Of a stretch of 64,000 bases of DNA, positions 1 through 8,151 are shown piece by piece. Source of the DNA: Clostridiales bacterium (GTDB lineage: Bacteria; Bacillota; Clostridia; Lachnospirales; Lachnospiraceae); contig JAJQCD010000013.1 of the NCBI GenBank assembly GCA_021202925.1, positions 23,654-87,653 of the forward strand, written 5' to 3'. The notes under the pieces were generated by a model. The model did not search any database, had not been told where the DNA came from, and saw only the letters and a list, made by a program, of their open reading frames with translations. A program made the position numbers and the translations under genes. Positions within the stretch are counted from its first letter, which is position 1, and each line of letters starts with the position of its first letter.

Positions 1-1
1 C

Positions 2-508
2 GTGGCGGAACTTTTTGAATGCTGTCGCGCGGAAGGAATTCATACCTGCCTGGAGTCTACGTTTCATGCCGCCTGGAAGGATATTCAGAAGGTGCTTCCG
101 TACACGGACCTGATCATATCGGATGTGAAACACATGGACGCGGATGTTCACAAAACATATACCGGGGTCAGCAATGTACGCATTCTGAAAAATCTGAAAA
201 AGCTGACGGACGCCGGATATGACCTGATTCTGCGCATACCGGTCATTCCCGGTGTGAACGACAATCAGGAAAATATCGCCGCCACCGCAGATTTTATTCA
301 GAATGAGTTACAGGGGCATGTGCGTACCTTGCAGCTGTTGAGTTTTATGCGTCTCGGGGAAGAAAAGTATCAGTCGCTGGGCATGCCCTATCAGATGGAA
401 GACCTGAAAATTAACCGCCGCTCGTTTCAGAAGCAGGTGAACGGGATTGCGGATTATTTTAACAGCCGGGGCATTCACTGCCTGGTGGGAACAAAGGAAA
501 AACAATAG
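2..508 (+). CDS. Glycyl radical enzyme activating enzyme (radical SAM), 5' end outside window
   Basis: This is the C-terminal 168 residues of a pyruvate formate-lyase activating enzyme-like protein; the N-terminal CxxxCxxC iron-sulfur motif would lie upstream of the window. Such enzymes use S-adenosylmethionine and a 4Fe-4S cluster to place a radical on the partner's C-terminal glycine. Visible family features are the DVKHMD stretch, TGVSN, the RIPVIPG segment and a C-terminal barrel portion. The gene ends 27 bases before the glycyl radical enzyme gene, so the two form an activase/enzyme pair and almost certainly share a transcript. The GTG at position 2 is simply in frame and should not be read as the true start. 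Confidence 0.9.
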   Translation: MAELFECCRAEGIHTCLESTFHAAWKDIQKVLPYTDLIISDVKHMDADVHKTYTGVSNVRILKNLKKLTDAGYDLILRIPVIPGVNDNQENIAATADFIQNELQGHVRTLQLLSFMRLGEEKYQSLGMPYQMEDLKINRRSFQKQVNGIADYFNSRGIHCLVGTKEKQ

Positions 509-535
509 AGAATTTTCAAGCAGGAGGGAAATATT

Positions 536-3070
536 ATGGCTGCAATGACAGAGAAAACGGAACATGCCCCTTTCAGCGGAACCGAGCCGTATGACCACAC
601 CTATAGTCTCGGCTACCAGGTGCATCATGAAGACTGGTCTCCGTTCCCCAGAGTGAATCACCTCAGACAGACGTTTCTGGACCGGCCGTATGATGTGGAC
701 GTCGAGCGCCTGCGTCTGGTCACCGAATCGTATAAAAACCATGAGAGAGATTCTCAGAAGCTGAAATGTGCTTATGCGTTTGAAAACATTCTCATGCATA
801 CGACTCTGGAGATTTATGACGAGGATCTGATCCTCGGCGAGATTGCCGCTCCGGCCAAGGCCTCTCCCATTTATCCGGAATTTTCGGTTAACTGGATTAT
901 TGACGAGGTGCTGCATTTCCCGTTTGAGGAGCGTGCGCATGATCAGTTTTATATCCGCAATGATGAGGAGCGCAGGGAAATCGTCGATCTGTGTCAGTAC
1001 TGGGTCGGAAAGACAGTGGATGATCTGATCAATGATACGCTGGACGATGACCAGATCAAGGGTTCCGAGGCAGGCAAGAAGATTTTCCAGACCAACCTGT
1101 ATCATTACGCAGGCGTGGGTCATCTGGTGCTGGATTATGCCAAGCTGATGCGGGTTGGTTTTGACGGGCTGATTCGTGATGCGGAGGCAAACTACGCAAA
1201 GATTACAAAGAAAGATGTGGATTACGCGGAAAAGAGAGATTTCTATCAGGCCATGCTCATCTCTCTGAACGCGGCTAAGAAATACATTGAGCGCTACGCG
1301 AAGCTGGCTGCGGATCGCGCGGTGGCGGAAACGGATCCGAAGAGAAAAGAAGAGCTGGAGATCATGTCCGCGAACTGTTACCAGGTTGCCGGAGGACCGG
1401 CCAAAACCTTCTGGCAGGCGTTGCAGCTGTTCAATTTCGCGACCACGCTGACGCAGATTGAGGGCAACGGGCATTCCATTTCTTACGGGCGCATGGATCA
1501 GTGGCTGTATCCTTATTACAAGGCGGATATGGAGAATGGCACGATCACCAAGGAGTTTGCCCTGGAACTCATCGAGGTTCAGTATGTGAAGATGAATAAT
1601 CCGACCAAGCTGAAGGATAAAGGCACGGTTGTTGTTCGCAATGGTCGTGGATTCGGCGGTGAATGTCTGACCATTGGCGGTGTGGATCGGGACGGAAATG
1701 ACGCGACCAATGATCTGACCATGCTGATGCTTGAGGCCTCCGCGCATACGCGCATGATGAATCCGTGGCTCCTGGTACGGATGCATGAGAACACACCATA
1801 TGAAGTCCGGGTGAAGACCGTTGAGTGTATTCGCGCGGGTTACGGACATCCGAAGGTCTTTAATGATGCGGCCACGATTCCGGCCATGATGCGCAAGGGT
1901 ATGACACTGGAGGAGGCCAGAGACTATGCGGTCGTCGGCTGTGTGGAGCCTGATCTGCCCGGTAAGGAGTATGGCTGGCATGACGCTGCTTATGTGAATA
2001 CGGCAAAGATGATGGAAATGGTCTTAAACGGCGGACGCTGCCTGGACTGCGGTCCCCATTGCCCACGCTGGGAGCGCTGCGGCGCACTTGGAAAGCATGT
2101 CGGCCCGGATACCGGAAATCTGGCGACGTATCAGAGCTTTGATGAAGTGCTGGAAAGTGTGGATAAGCAGTTTGAATACTGGTGCGATCAGATGTGCAGC
2201 AGCCTGAATATCATTGACAAGGCGCATCGGGCACGCAAACCGCTGCCGTTCGTCTCCGCGTTCTTCGAGGATTGCATTACGTCCGGCAAGGATCTGACCG
2301 AGGGCGGAGCAAAGTACAATGGCATCGGTCCGCAGGCAAGTGGACTTGCTACCTGCGCGGATTCGCTGGCAGCGATCAAGCAGCTGGTATTCGAGGAGAA
2401 GCGTTACACGGGCGCCGAGATGCTTCAGGCGGTGCTGGATAACTGGAAGGGACATGACGTGCTCTACGCACTGGTCAACAGTTCCAAGGTACATCATTAC
2501 GGCAACGATGACGATTATGCAGATGATCTGTTCAAATACATGTTTGAGTGCTATTGCAGACATGTGGCGGGCAGACCGACACAGAGAGGCGGCGCGTTCA
2601 GTCCGGGCGTGTATTCGGTAAACGCGAACGTCGGCATGGGTCTGAATACCAACGCTTCCATTGATGGACGCCGTGCCGGAGAGGCGATCTCGGACAATAT
2701 GGGGCCGGTTCATACAGACGGCGGTTCTCATGATACCGAAGGTCCGACGGCGATTGCCAATTCGGTGACCAAGGTGGATCATAGCCTGGCAACCAATGGC
2801 ACACTGTTGAACCTCCGTTTCCCGGAGGAAGCGGTGGCCGGTACGGAAGGCCGCGACAACCTGGTACATTTTATTGACGAGTATATGGCAAAGAAAGCCA
2901 TGCACGTTCAGTTCAATGTCATGAGCTCCGCAACGATGAGAGCTGCGCAGAAGAAACCGGAAGATTACAGGGATATGCTGGTTCGCGTGGCAGGCTACAG
3001 CGCATATTTTGTAGAACTGGGTAAACCGCTGCAGAAGGATCTGATCCAGCGTACCGAATTGCATTTCTGA
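536..3070 (+). CDS. Glycyl radical enzyme (PFL-like dehydratase/lyase group), substrate unassigned
   Basis: The 844-residue protein carries both hallmarks of glycyl radical enzymes: the active-site cysteine in VVGCVEP (Cys469, with Glu471 two residues on) and the C-terminal radical-glycine motif RVAGYSAYF (Gly820, 25 residues from the end). The GCVEP signature is typical of the dehydratase/C-N, C-S and decarboxylase branches (glycerol or diol dehydratase, choline lyase, hydroxyproline dehydratase, isethionate lyase) rather than pyruvate formate-lyase itself, which has two adjacent cysteines. A Cys-rich segment (GRCLDCGPHC, about residue 500) follows the active site. Start chosen from the AGGAGG at about 523. 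No microcompartment, aldehyde dehydrogenase or transporter gene is in view to name the substrate, because upstream context is cut. Confidence 0.9.
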   Translation: MAAMTEKTEHAPFSGTEPYDHTYSLGYQVHHEDWSPFPRVNHLRQTFLDRPYDVDVERLRLVTESYKNHERDSQKLKCAYAFENILMHTTLEIYDEDLILGEIAAPAKASPIYPEFSVNWIIDEVLHFPFEERAHDQFYIRNDEERREIVDLCQYWVGKTVDDLINDTLDDDQIKGSEAGKKIFQTNLYHYAGVGHLVLDYAKLMRVGFDGLIRDAEANYAKITKKDVDYAEKRDFYQAMLISLNAAKKYIERYAKLAADRAVAETDPKRKEELEIMSANCYQVAGGPAKTFWQALQLFNFATTLTQIEGNGHSISYGRMDQWLYPYYKADMENGTITKEFALELIEVQYVKMNNPTKLKDKGTVVVRNGRGFGGECLTIGGVDRDGNDATNDLTMLMLEASAHTRMMNPWLLVRMHENTPYEVRVKTVECIRAGYGHPKVFNDAATIPAMMRKGMTLEEARDYAVVGCVEPDLPGKEYGWHDAAYVNTAKMMEMVLNGGRCLDCGPHCPRWERCGALGKHVGPDTGNLATYQSFDEVLESVDKQFEYWCDQMCSSLNIIDKAHRARKPLPFVSAFFEDCITSGKDLTEGGAKYNGIGPQASGLATCADSLAAIKQLVFEEKRYTGAEMLQAVLDNWKGHDVLYALVNSSKVHHYGNDDDYADDLFKYMFECYCRHVAGRPTQRGGAFSPGVYSVNANVGMGLNTNASIDGRRAGEAISDNMGPVHTDGGSHDTEGPTAIANSVTKVDHSLATNGTLLNLRFPEEAVAGTEGRDNLVHFIDEYMAKKAMHVQFNVMSSATMRAAQKKPEDYRDMLVRVAGYSAYFVELGKPLQKDLIQRTELHF

Positions 3071-3076
3071 TTGAAT

Positions 3077-3138
3077 GGAATTTCATATTTTATTTCCAGG
3101 CCCCTCCGGCTGTTGCCGGCAGGGGCTTTTGAAATTCC
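3077..3138 (+). terminator. Intrinsic terminator after the glycyl radical enzyme
   Basis: A GC-rich hairpin (arms 3100-3110 and 3115-3126, loop TGTT, one bulged base) is followed by TTTT at 3127-3130. An outer pair GGAATTTCA (3077-3085) and TGAAATTCC (3130-3138) extends the stem across the T tract, so the complete structure could fold in either direction. Confidence 0.8.
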
Positions 3139-3210
3139 TGCTTTTTTAAGAGTGCGGGGCGTCTGAATTTCTGATACAATATTATAAAACGAAGCAGGAA
3201 AAGAGGATGC

Positions 3211-4191
3211 ATGATGAGTGTTGAAGATTTTTATTTGCTGCTGGTATTTTTTCTGGTTTATTCGTTTCTCGGATGGTGTGTGGAGGTGGCTTACCACGCA
3301 GTCACGTTCGGAAAGGTTGTGAACCGGGGGTTTCTGAATGGCCCGGTCTGCCCGATTTACGGGTTCGGGATGCTGGCGGTGATTGTGCTGTTGCTGCCGG
3401 TGGAGGAACATCTGTTTCTGCTGTTCCTGGGCGGACTGTGCCTGACCAGTGTCATCGAATTGTTCGGCGGCTGGGCATTATACCGGCTGTTTCATATGCG
3501 GTGGTGGGATTACACGAACGAACCGTTCAACCTCGGCGGATATGTCTGTTTGAAATTCAGCCTGATGTGGGGGATTGGCTGTGTGTTGATGGTCCGGGTA
3601 ATTCATCCGCTGATTCAGACACTGGTGGAAATCGTCCCGCGGGCGGTGGGAGTCTGGGGAATGGTGTCCTTATATTGCCTGTATGCGGTGGATACGGTGG
3701 CGACGGTATTTACTGTCATTGGCTTAAGTCACGATCTGGAAACGCTGAATCGTATTACCGGAGAGCTCAGAGAAGTCAGTGATCGGATAACGGAGCGAAT
3801 CGCGGACACCGCGATCTCGACGGATCAGCGGATTGGTGAACAGAGAGTGCAGGCGGCGCTTGCCAAAGCAGAGACAAGGGACGCGGCAGAGAGGGTGCAG
3901 ACGCAGGCACGCGAGAACGTTGCCCGTATGAGGAACCGGCTGATCACAGCTTCCGTGGAAGCGGAGAAGGATCCGCAGTATATGGAGCTTGTGAGAAGGA
4001 AGAAGGAACTGGAGGCCAGAGTAGAAGACTGGCGCAGACAGATGCTTCACCATCGCTATTACGGGACACGGCGTTTCCTGGATGCTTTTCCAAATCTGCG
4101 GCATGAGGATCATCGCGAAGCGTTAGACGGACTGAGAGAATTTCTGCAGGAAAAAAGAAAGGAAATCCGTTCGGAAAAGAAGAAAAAGTAA
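3211..4191 (+). CDS. Putative ABC-transporter type IV (CmpB-like) membrane protein with coiled C-terminus
   Basis: The first about 175 residues contain four to five hydrophobic segments with the SFLGWCVEV and NRGFLNGPVCPIYGFG motifs that I recognise from the putative ABC transporter permease family PF06541 (CmpB). The remainder, about 150 residues, is strongly charged and predicted helical (TERIADTAIS... to KEIRSEKKKK) and probably cytosolic coiled coil. No ATPase partner is adjacent, as is usual for this family, and its role is not established. The start may be either of two consecutive ATGs (3211 or 3214) behind AGGAAAAGAGGA. It appears to be a single-gene unit after the upstream terminator. 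Confidence 0.75.
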   Translation: MMSVEDFYLLLVFFLVYSFLGWCVEVAYHAVTFGKVVNRGFLNGPVCPIYGFGMLAVIVLLLPVEEHLFLLFLGGLCLTSVIELFGGWALYRLFHMRWWDYTNEPFNLGGYVCLKFSLMWGIGCVLMVRVIHPLIQTLVEIVPRAVGVWGMVSLYCLYAVDTVATVFTVIGLSHDLETLNRITGELREVSDRITERIADTAISTDQRIGEQRVQAALAKAETRDAAERVQTQARENVARMRNRLITASVEAEKDPQYMELVRRKKELEARVEDWRRQMLHHRYYGTRRFLDAFPNLRHEDHREALDGLREFLQEKRKEIRSEKKKK

Positions 4192-4339
4192 CAGGAAATC
4201 GTAAACTTATCATCACAGAAAAATCATGGAATCGGGCTAAGTTATTGGTAAGAAACGTCTACACTCCTTGGTGGTTTCAGTTATCGGAAAAAGAGGATTC
4301 CGCCAATGGAGCAGGAAAGAAATGAGAGGAGGATGCAGG

Positions 4340-5362
4340 ATGTTGATGCGTAGGTGGAAAAGAAGGATGGCGATGGTTCTGGCGACCGCGCTGTGTGTGG
4401 CAGCGGCGTTCCCGGCGATGGCGGCGACCACGATCAGCAGCATTTCTCTGAAGGTGACGTCGAATATCAGCGTCGGCGATACGGAGAGTGATGTGGATGT
4501 GGAGTCAACCTCGAGCAAATACAGTGTGACTGCGGTGAGCGTGACGAATGAATCAGGCGAATGGGAGGCCGGAGACGAGCCGGAGCTGAAGGTGACGGTA
4601 GAGACGGAGGGCAGCCGGACCTTTGATTCCAGTTTTACGAAGAGCAAGGTGAGCCTCAGCGGGAGCGATGCAAGCGTGAGTTCGGTCACAAGGAAGACGT
4701 CGAGCAAGCTGTATGTGTACATTACGCTGGATGAACTGGAAGGCGGCGACACGTCGGGAGATTATGATCTGACAGTGACGGAACTGGAGTGGGACGATGA
4801 CGGGACGGCGGTCTGGGACGAGGTGGAGGACGCGAAGAAATATGAGGTCCGACTCTACCGGGATGACAGCAGCGTGACGTCCGTGCTGACGACGACAAAG
4901 GAAAAGTATGACTTTGGGAAATACTTTACGGAGAAGGGAACCTATACATTCAAGGTGCGGGCAGTCTACAATTCCTCCCATAAGGGCAGCTGGGTATTGT
5001 CGGACGAATGGTATGTCACTTCGAGTGAGGCAAGAAAGATTTACAATGCGAGCAGCTCTGGTTCTGACTCTTCCACGGCCAGTACATCGGCAGGTCCCGG
5101 CGTGACGACCACGACCACTGCGACGTGGGTGTTGGACAGTGTGGGCTGGTGGTGGAGACGCGCGGATTCCAGCTATCCGGCCAGCCAGTGGGAGTATATC
5201 AACAACGCCTGGTATTATTTCAATGCCGCAGGGTATATGGTGACCGGATGGGTGCAGACCAACGGGATCTGGTATTATTGCGGAGAGGATGGCGCCATGC
5301 TTGCCAATACGGTGACGCCGGACGGGTATTATGTCGGCGCGGACGGGGCGTGGGTGCAGTGA
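4340..5362 (+). CDS. Secreted protein with Fn3-like domain and choline-binding-type repeats
   Basis: The start at 4340 is chosen because AGAGGAGG lies at 4325-4332 and the product then begins with a normal signal peptide (MLMRRWKRR, hydrophobic stretch, AMA cleavage site); the frame is open further upstream to 4268. After the signal there is a Ser/Thr/Val-rich domain, then about residues 150-230 a beta-sandwich segment (WDEVEDAKKYEVRLYRD ... YTFKVRAVY) resembling fibronectin type III. The C-terminus has aromatic cell-wall-binding repeats (WEYINNAWYYFNAAGYM, GWVQTNGIWYYCGEDGAM, GYYVGADGAW), the CW_binding_1/choline-binding pattern. It is likely surface-attached through these repeats. Ligand and role are unknown. 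Confidence 0.8.
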   Translation: MLMRRWKRRMAMVLATALCVAAAFPAMAATTISSISLKVTSNISVGDTESDVDVESTSSKYSVTAVSVTNESGEWEAGDEPELKVTVETEGSRTFDSSFTKSKVSLSGSDASVSSVTRKTSSKLYVYITLDELEGGDTSGDYDLTVTELEWDDDGTAVWDEVEDAKKYEVRLYRDDSSVTSVLTTTKEKYDFGKYFTEKGTYTFKVRAVYNSSHKGSWVLSDEWYVTSSEARKIYNASSSGSDSSTASTSAGPGVTTTTTATWVLDSVGWWWRRADSSYPASQWEYINNAWYYFNAAGYMVTGWVQTNGIWYYCGEDGAMLANTVTPDGYYVGADGAWVQ

Positions 5363-5453
5363 CGAATCGATGTCATTTCAATCGTCGCAGTTAAAACAAA
5401 TGTGCGGGAGAAAGCCGGGACTTGAATGGCCCCGGCTAAAACTGTAAAGGGCA

Positions 5454-5483
5454 TTGACAAAAGTGCGCAATCGGATATATAAT
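5454..5483 (+). promoter_or_regulatory. Sigma-70-type promoter of the FadR-family regulator gene
   Basis: TTGACA (5454-5459) and TATAAT (5478-5483), both perfect, are separated by 18 bases. The predicted start of transcription, about 5490, lies just before the operator-like inverted repeat at 5494-5515. Confidence 0.85.
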
Positions 5484-5493
5484 ACTGCACAGG

Positions 5494-5515
5494 CAGTTGT
5501 TAAAAATAACGACTG
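5494..5515. promoter_or_regulatory. Operator-like inverted repeat at the regulator promoter
   Basis: Arms CAGTTGTTA (5494-5502) and TAACGACTG (5507-5515) around AAAA pair with one mismatch. The site sits at the predicted transcription start, where a bound repressor would block the promoter. Its outer GTTG...CGAC (5496-5513) matches the ends of a second near-palindrome at 6301-6318, supporting binding by the GntR-type protein encoded next. Confidence 0.6.
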
Positions 5516-5528
5516 TGAGAGGTAATGG

Positions 5529-6224
5529 ATGGAGTTTGAAAAGATAACTAAGGTTAATTTAGTAGATTCTGTTTGTAAACAGTTAAGAGAAAGGATACTT
5601 TCCGGCAAATATCCGGAAGGAACCAGACTGGATGGTGAGAATAAGCTTGCCGCGTCGTTTAATGTGAGTCGGGTTGTGATCAGAGAAGCATTGAGACAGC
5701 TGAGAAGTGAGAGACTGATCATAACCAGGCAGGGAATGGGAACCTTTATTGCGAATCCAAGTAATTTCCTGAAGGATGAGGTAATTGATCTGACGGAGCA
5801 GGGTTATCTGGAGTTCTGGGATTTCAGAAGAAGTGTTGAGTATAGTGCAGTTACACTTGCTAAGAAGAATGCCAGTGATTCTGATTTTGAGGAGATAGAA
5901 CGTTGCATACAGAAAATTAAGGAATGTGGACAGAACATAGATATTCTGGGGGAGGCAGATTATCAGTTTCATTTAACGGTTGTGAGTTGTTCGCATAATG
6001 TTTATCTGGAAAATGCGATGAAGATCAATAAGAATATGATGGTAAGCGTTTTTAATGCGATGAACAGTTTGCCCGGAGCGTATGGGTATATGTCACATTC
6101 CCATGTGAATGTAGCCAGGTGCCTGAAGAACAGAGACCCGGAACGCATTATAGAACAATATGAAGAAATGCGTAAATATAATATATCCAGGTTGGAGGAG
6201 TATTTTAAGAATGCGGAGGTGTGA
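5529..6224 (+). CDS. FadR-subfamily GntR transcriptional regulator
   Basis: The 231-residue protein has an N-terminal winged helix (ILSGKYPEGTRL, LAASFNVSRVVIREALRQL, QGMGTFI) typical of GntR, followed by an all-helical FCD effector domain that contains the D-x3-H and later H residues used by this class to bind a metal and a carboxylate ligand (ADYQFHLTV, MSHSHVNVARCL). It precedes, in the same direction, the sugar-acid operon, and FadR-type proteins commonly sense sugar acids such as gluconate or galactonate. It is therefore the likely ligand-responsive repressor of that operon and of itself. The effector is inferred from context only. Confidence 0.9.
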   Translation: MEFEKITKVNLVDSVCKQLRERILSGKYPEGTRLDGENKLAASFNVSRVVIREALRQLRSERLIITRQGMGTFIANPSNFLKDEVIDLTEQGYLEFWDFRRSVEYSAVTLAKKNASDSDFEEIERCIQKIKECGQNIDILGEADYQFHLTVVSCSHNVYLENAMKINKNMMVSVFNAMNSLPGAYGYMSHSHVNVARCLKNRDPERIIEQYEEMRKYNISRLEEYFKNAEV

Positions 6225-6300
6225 TATTTTTTATTCCAACCTGTAGGACATGTTATGACTGATGACAGATATACTATTTATCAAACCAATAAAAGTTATA

Positions 6301-6318
6301 GTCGACTGTACGGTCAAC
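6301..6318. promoter_or_regulatory. Candidate operator of the sugar-acid operon
   Basis: An 18-base near-palindrome centred on GTAC (GTCGAC...GTCAAC, 14 of 18 positions symmetric) lies 60 bases before tctC. Its ends fit GTYG-N10-CRAC, as does the site at 5496-5513. A weak TATACT lies upstream at 6270-6275; I see no convincing -35 for it. Confidence 0.5.
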
Positions 6319-6327
6319 CAAAAGAAG

Positions 6328-6349
6328 TTAATGCGCAAAAGCGCATTAA
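6328..6349 (+). other. Perfect AT/GC hairpin in the operon leader
   Basis: TTAATGCGC (6328-6336) and GCGCATTAA (6341-6349) pair perfectly around AAAA, directly upstream of the tctC ribosome binding site. It may stabilise the 5' end of the mRNA or be a second protein-binding site; it has no following T tract, so it is not a normal terminator. Confidence 0.55.
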
Positions 6350-6377
6350 AAATAAATAAAAAAGGAGAAAGAAGGAA

Positions 6378-7445
6378 ATGAAAAAATCACTAGCAGTAAT
6401 CCTGGCGGCAGTAATGGTGCTGGCGACCACGGCGTGTGGAGGCGCAAGCTCGACTCAAAGTGAGACGCAAAGTCAGACGCAAAGCGAAACGCAGGCACAG
6501 GCACAGAGCGAGACGGAAGGACAGGCGGAGGGCTCAGGCGCAGCAGACAGCTATCCGGAAAAATCAATTGAAATTATCATTCCTGCCAATCCGGGCGGAG
6601 ATACGGATACGACGGTTCGAGCGATTGCGCAGTCCCTGACGGAAATTCTGGGACAACCTGTTACGGTAACGAATATGGCAGGTGGTTCGGGAACAGTCGC
6701 CATGACAGAATTACTCAACCGTGACGCGGACGGCTATACAGTGTTTTATCATCATGTCGATACATTGTTGCTTGAATTACTGGGGCGGATGGACACAGAC
6801 TGGACATGGGAAGAGGCACTTGATATTGCCGCGGTAACCGGTGGCGGGAATACATATTGTCTGTTTGTCCGCAAGGATAATGCTCAGGGGATTGAGACGT
6901 TCGATGATCTTGTAGAATATGCGAAAGCAAATCCTGGAGAATTGACGTATGCAGTCGAGATCGGAGGAACCCTTCACATGCATGCGCTGGCAATGATGGA
7001 GGCATTGGGTATTGAGGTGGATTGCGTCGATATCGGTTCTGCATCCGATCGTAATGTAGCCTTCCTGGGCGGACAGGTTGACCTGATGGAGGCTCTGTAC
7101 AGTCAGGGAGAGGAGTATATTGAAAGCGGCGATTATATTCCGCTGTTCGTATTCGGAAACGAACGCAACAGCAATTTTGAGGATATTCCGTGCTCCGGTG
7201 AACTTGGATTTGACTTTGCGGCCGAGTGGTTCTATTACTTTGGATTTAAGAAGGGAACCGATCCGGAGATTGTTTCGAAGTTTACGGACGCCGTTGGTCA
7301 GGCAGTTGAGATGGAACCATATACTACTGCGCTGGAGCTGTATGATTTCAGAGCAAATTTCCAGCCGGGTGAAGATGGTGTTGCCTTTATGAAAGGCGTT
7401 CAGGAGGTTTATCGCCCGATGGCGGAACAGCTTATGAATAATTAA
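6378..7445 (+). CDS. tctC: Tripartite tricarboxylate transporter substrate-binding lipoprotein (TctC family)
   Basis: The product has a lipoprotein signal (MKKSLAVILAAVMVLATTACGG, lipid on Cys at about residue 21), a low-complexity Ser/Gln/Thr/Glu linker of about 30 residues encoded by short DNA repeats, then a TctC/Bug-type binding domain starting at YPEKSIEIIIPANPGGDTD. The PANPGG loop and D residue at the start of the domain contact the ligand's carboxylate in characterised Bug proteins. It would capture an organic or sugar acid outside the membrane and deliver it to TctA/TctB. It is the first gene of the operon and is separated from tctB by a terminator-like hairpin, consistent with higher expression of the binding protein. 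Confidence 0.92.
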   Translation: MKKSLAVILAAVMVLATTACGGASSTQSETQSQTQSETQAQAQSETEGQAEGSGAADSYPEKSIEIIIPANPGGDTDTTVRAIAQSLTEILGQPVTVTNMAGGSGTVAMTELLNRDADGYTVFYHHVDTLLLELLGRMDTDWTWEEALDIAAVTGGGNTYCLFVRKDNAQGIETFDDLVEYAKANPGELTYAVEIGGTLHMHALAMMEALGIEVDCVDIGSASDRNVAFLGGQVDLMEALYSQGEEYIESGDYIPLFVFGNERNSNFEDIPCSGELGFDFAAEWFYYFGFKKGTDPEIVSKFTDAVGQAVEMEPYTTALELYDFRANFQPGEDGVAFMKGVQEVYRPMAEQLMNN

Positions 7446-7457
7446 TTTGTTGGAGAG

Positions 7458-7496
7458 TGCGGCAGATGAGTAGTCGGCTCATCTGCCGCATCTTTT
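7458..7496 (+). terminator. Intercistronic attenuating hairpin between tctC and tctB
   Basis: Arms TGCGGCAGATGAG (7458-7470) and its exact complement (7478-7490) form a perfect 13-base-pair stem with a 7-base loop followed by TCTTTT. Placed between the binding-protein and permease genes, it should give partial termination or protect the tctC message, raising the ratio of binding protein to permease. Confidence 0.8.
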
Positions 7497-7510
7497 CAGA
7501 GGGGAGTCAC

Positions 7511-8101
7511 ATGGAGAAGAATAAATCAGTAAATTATAGAGATTTCATTGCAGGAATCGTAATTATGGCATTGGCTGTATTTTTCTATTGTTCTACATTT
7601 GGCACGAAATCCTTTCTCGGGACCGGAGCAGGACGTACAAATGCGGATACAATTCCAAAAATTGTAGCAGTCATTATGTTCATTCTGGGAGCAATTATTC
7701 TGATCAAATGGTTTGTGGAGTTAAAAAAAGGAAAAATATCTGTTTTTCAACAGACAGATAATGGTATGGCTGATTGTACGGATGCGGATGAAAGCCAGAT
7801 GAAAACAAAACTGCTGTTTCAGAAAATTACAATGCCTGTGACATTGGTTTTGATATTCTATTATATCTATACCATGCCGATTATAGGATTTACGATATCT
7901 ATGTTTTTCTTTTTGACATTGCAGATTACTTTGCTTTCCATTGATTTTTCGGCGAAAAGCTGGTGTAAAAACATTGTAATTGCATTGATTGCATCGGTGA
8001 GTATTTATGTGATTTTTGGTTGTGCGTTTGCATTGGCTGTACCCAAGGTTTCTCCGGTCGACCTGTTCCTTGGCGAATTGTATCGCTCTGTTTTTGGGTA
8101 A
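7511..8101 (+). CDS. tctB: Tripartite tricarboxylate transporter small membrane subunit (TctB family)
   Basis: The 196-residue protein has four hydrophobic segments (about residues 10-27, 52-70, 110-130 and 155-175) separated by a short hydrophilic loop, the standard TctB layout. I place the start at the ATG at 7511 behind AGAGGGGAG; the frame is open back to 7457 but that extension would be coded by the terminator-like hairpin and lacks a ribosome binding site. TctB is the small accessory membrane subunit whose exact role in transport is not settled. Confidence 0.88.
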   Translation: MEKNKSVNYRDFIAGIVIMALAVFFYCSTFGTKSFLGTGAGRTNADTIPKIVAVIMFILGAIILIKWFVELKKGKISVFQQTDNGMADCTDADESQMKTKLLFQKITMPVTLVLIFYYIYTMPIIGFTISMFFFLTLQITLLSIDFSAKSWCKNIVIALIASVSIYVIFGCAFALAVPKVSPVDLFLGELYRSVFG

Positions 8102-8151
8102 GTTTGCCTGGGTGATTTATAACAATTTCAGAAAAAGGAGGAAGATAACGC

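Noticed and set aside
308..1981. A 557-codon open frame on the minus strand opposite the glycyl radical enzyme, and similar long antisense frames elsewhere.
   Set aside because: They are shadows of GC-rich coding strands: no start signals, no recognisable motifs, and the plus-strand genes are certain.
5413..5440. Hairpin after the choline-binding-repeat gene (AGCCGGG with CCCGGCT) as a terminator.
   Set aside because: The stem is 7 pairs with no T tract on either strand; too weak to call.
7596..7616. TGGCAC sites tested as sigma-54 promoters (for example near 7602, 10273, 27879 and 53003).
   Set aside because: None is followed at the required distance by the TTGCW element, and most are inside genes.
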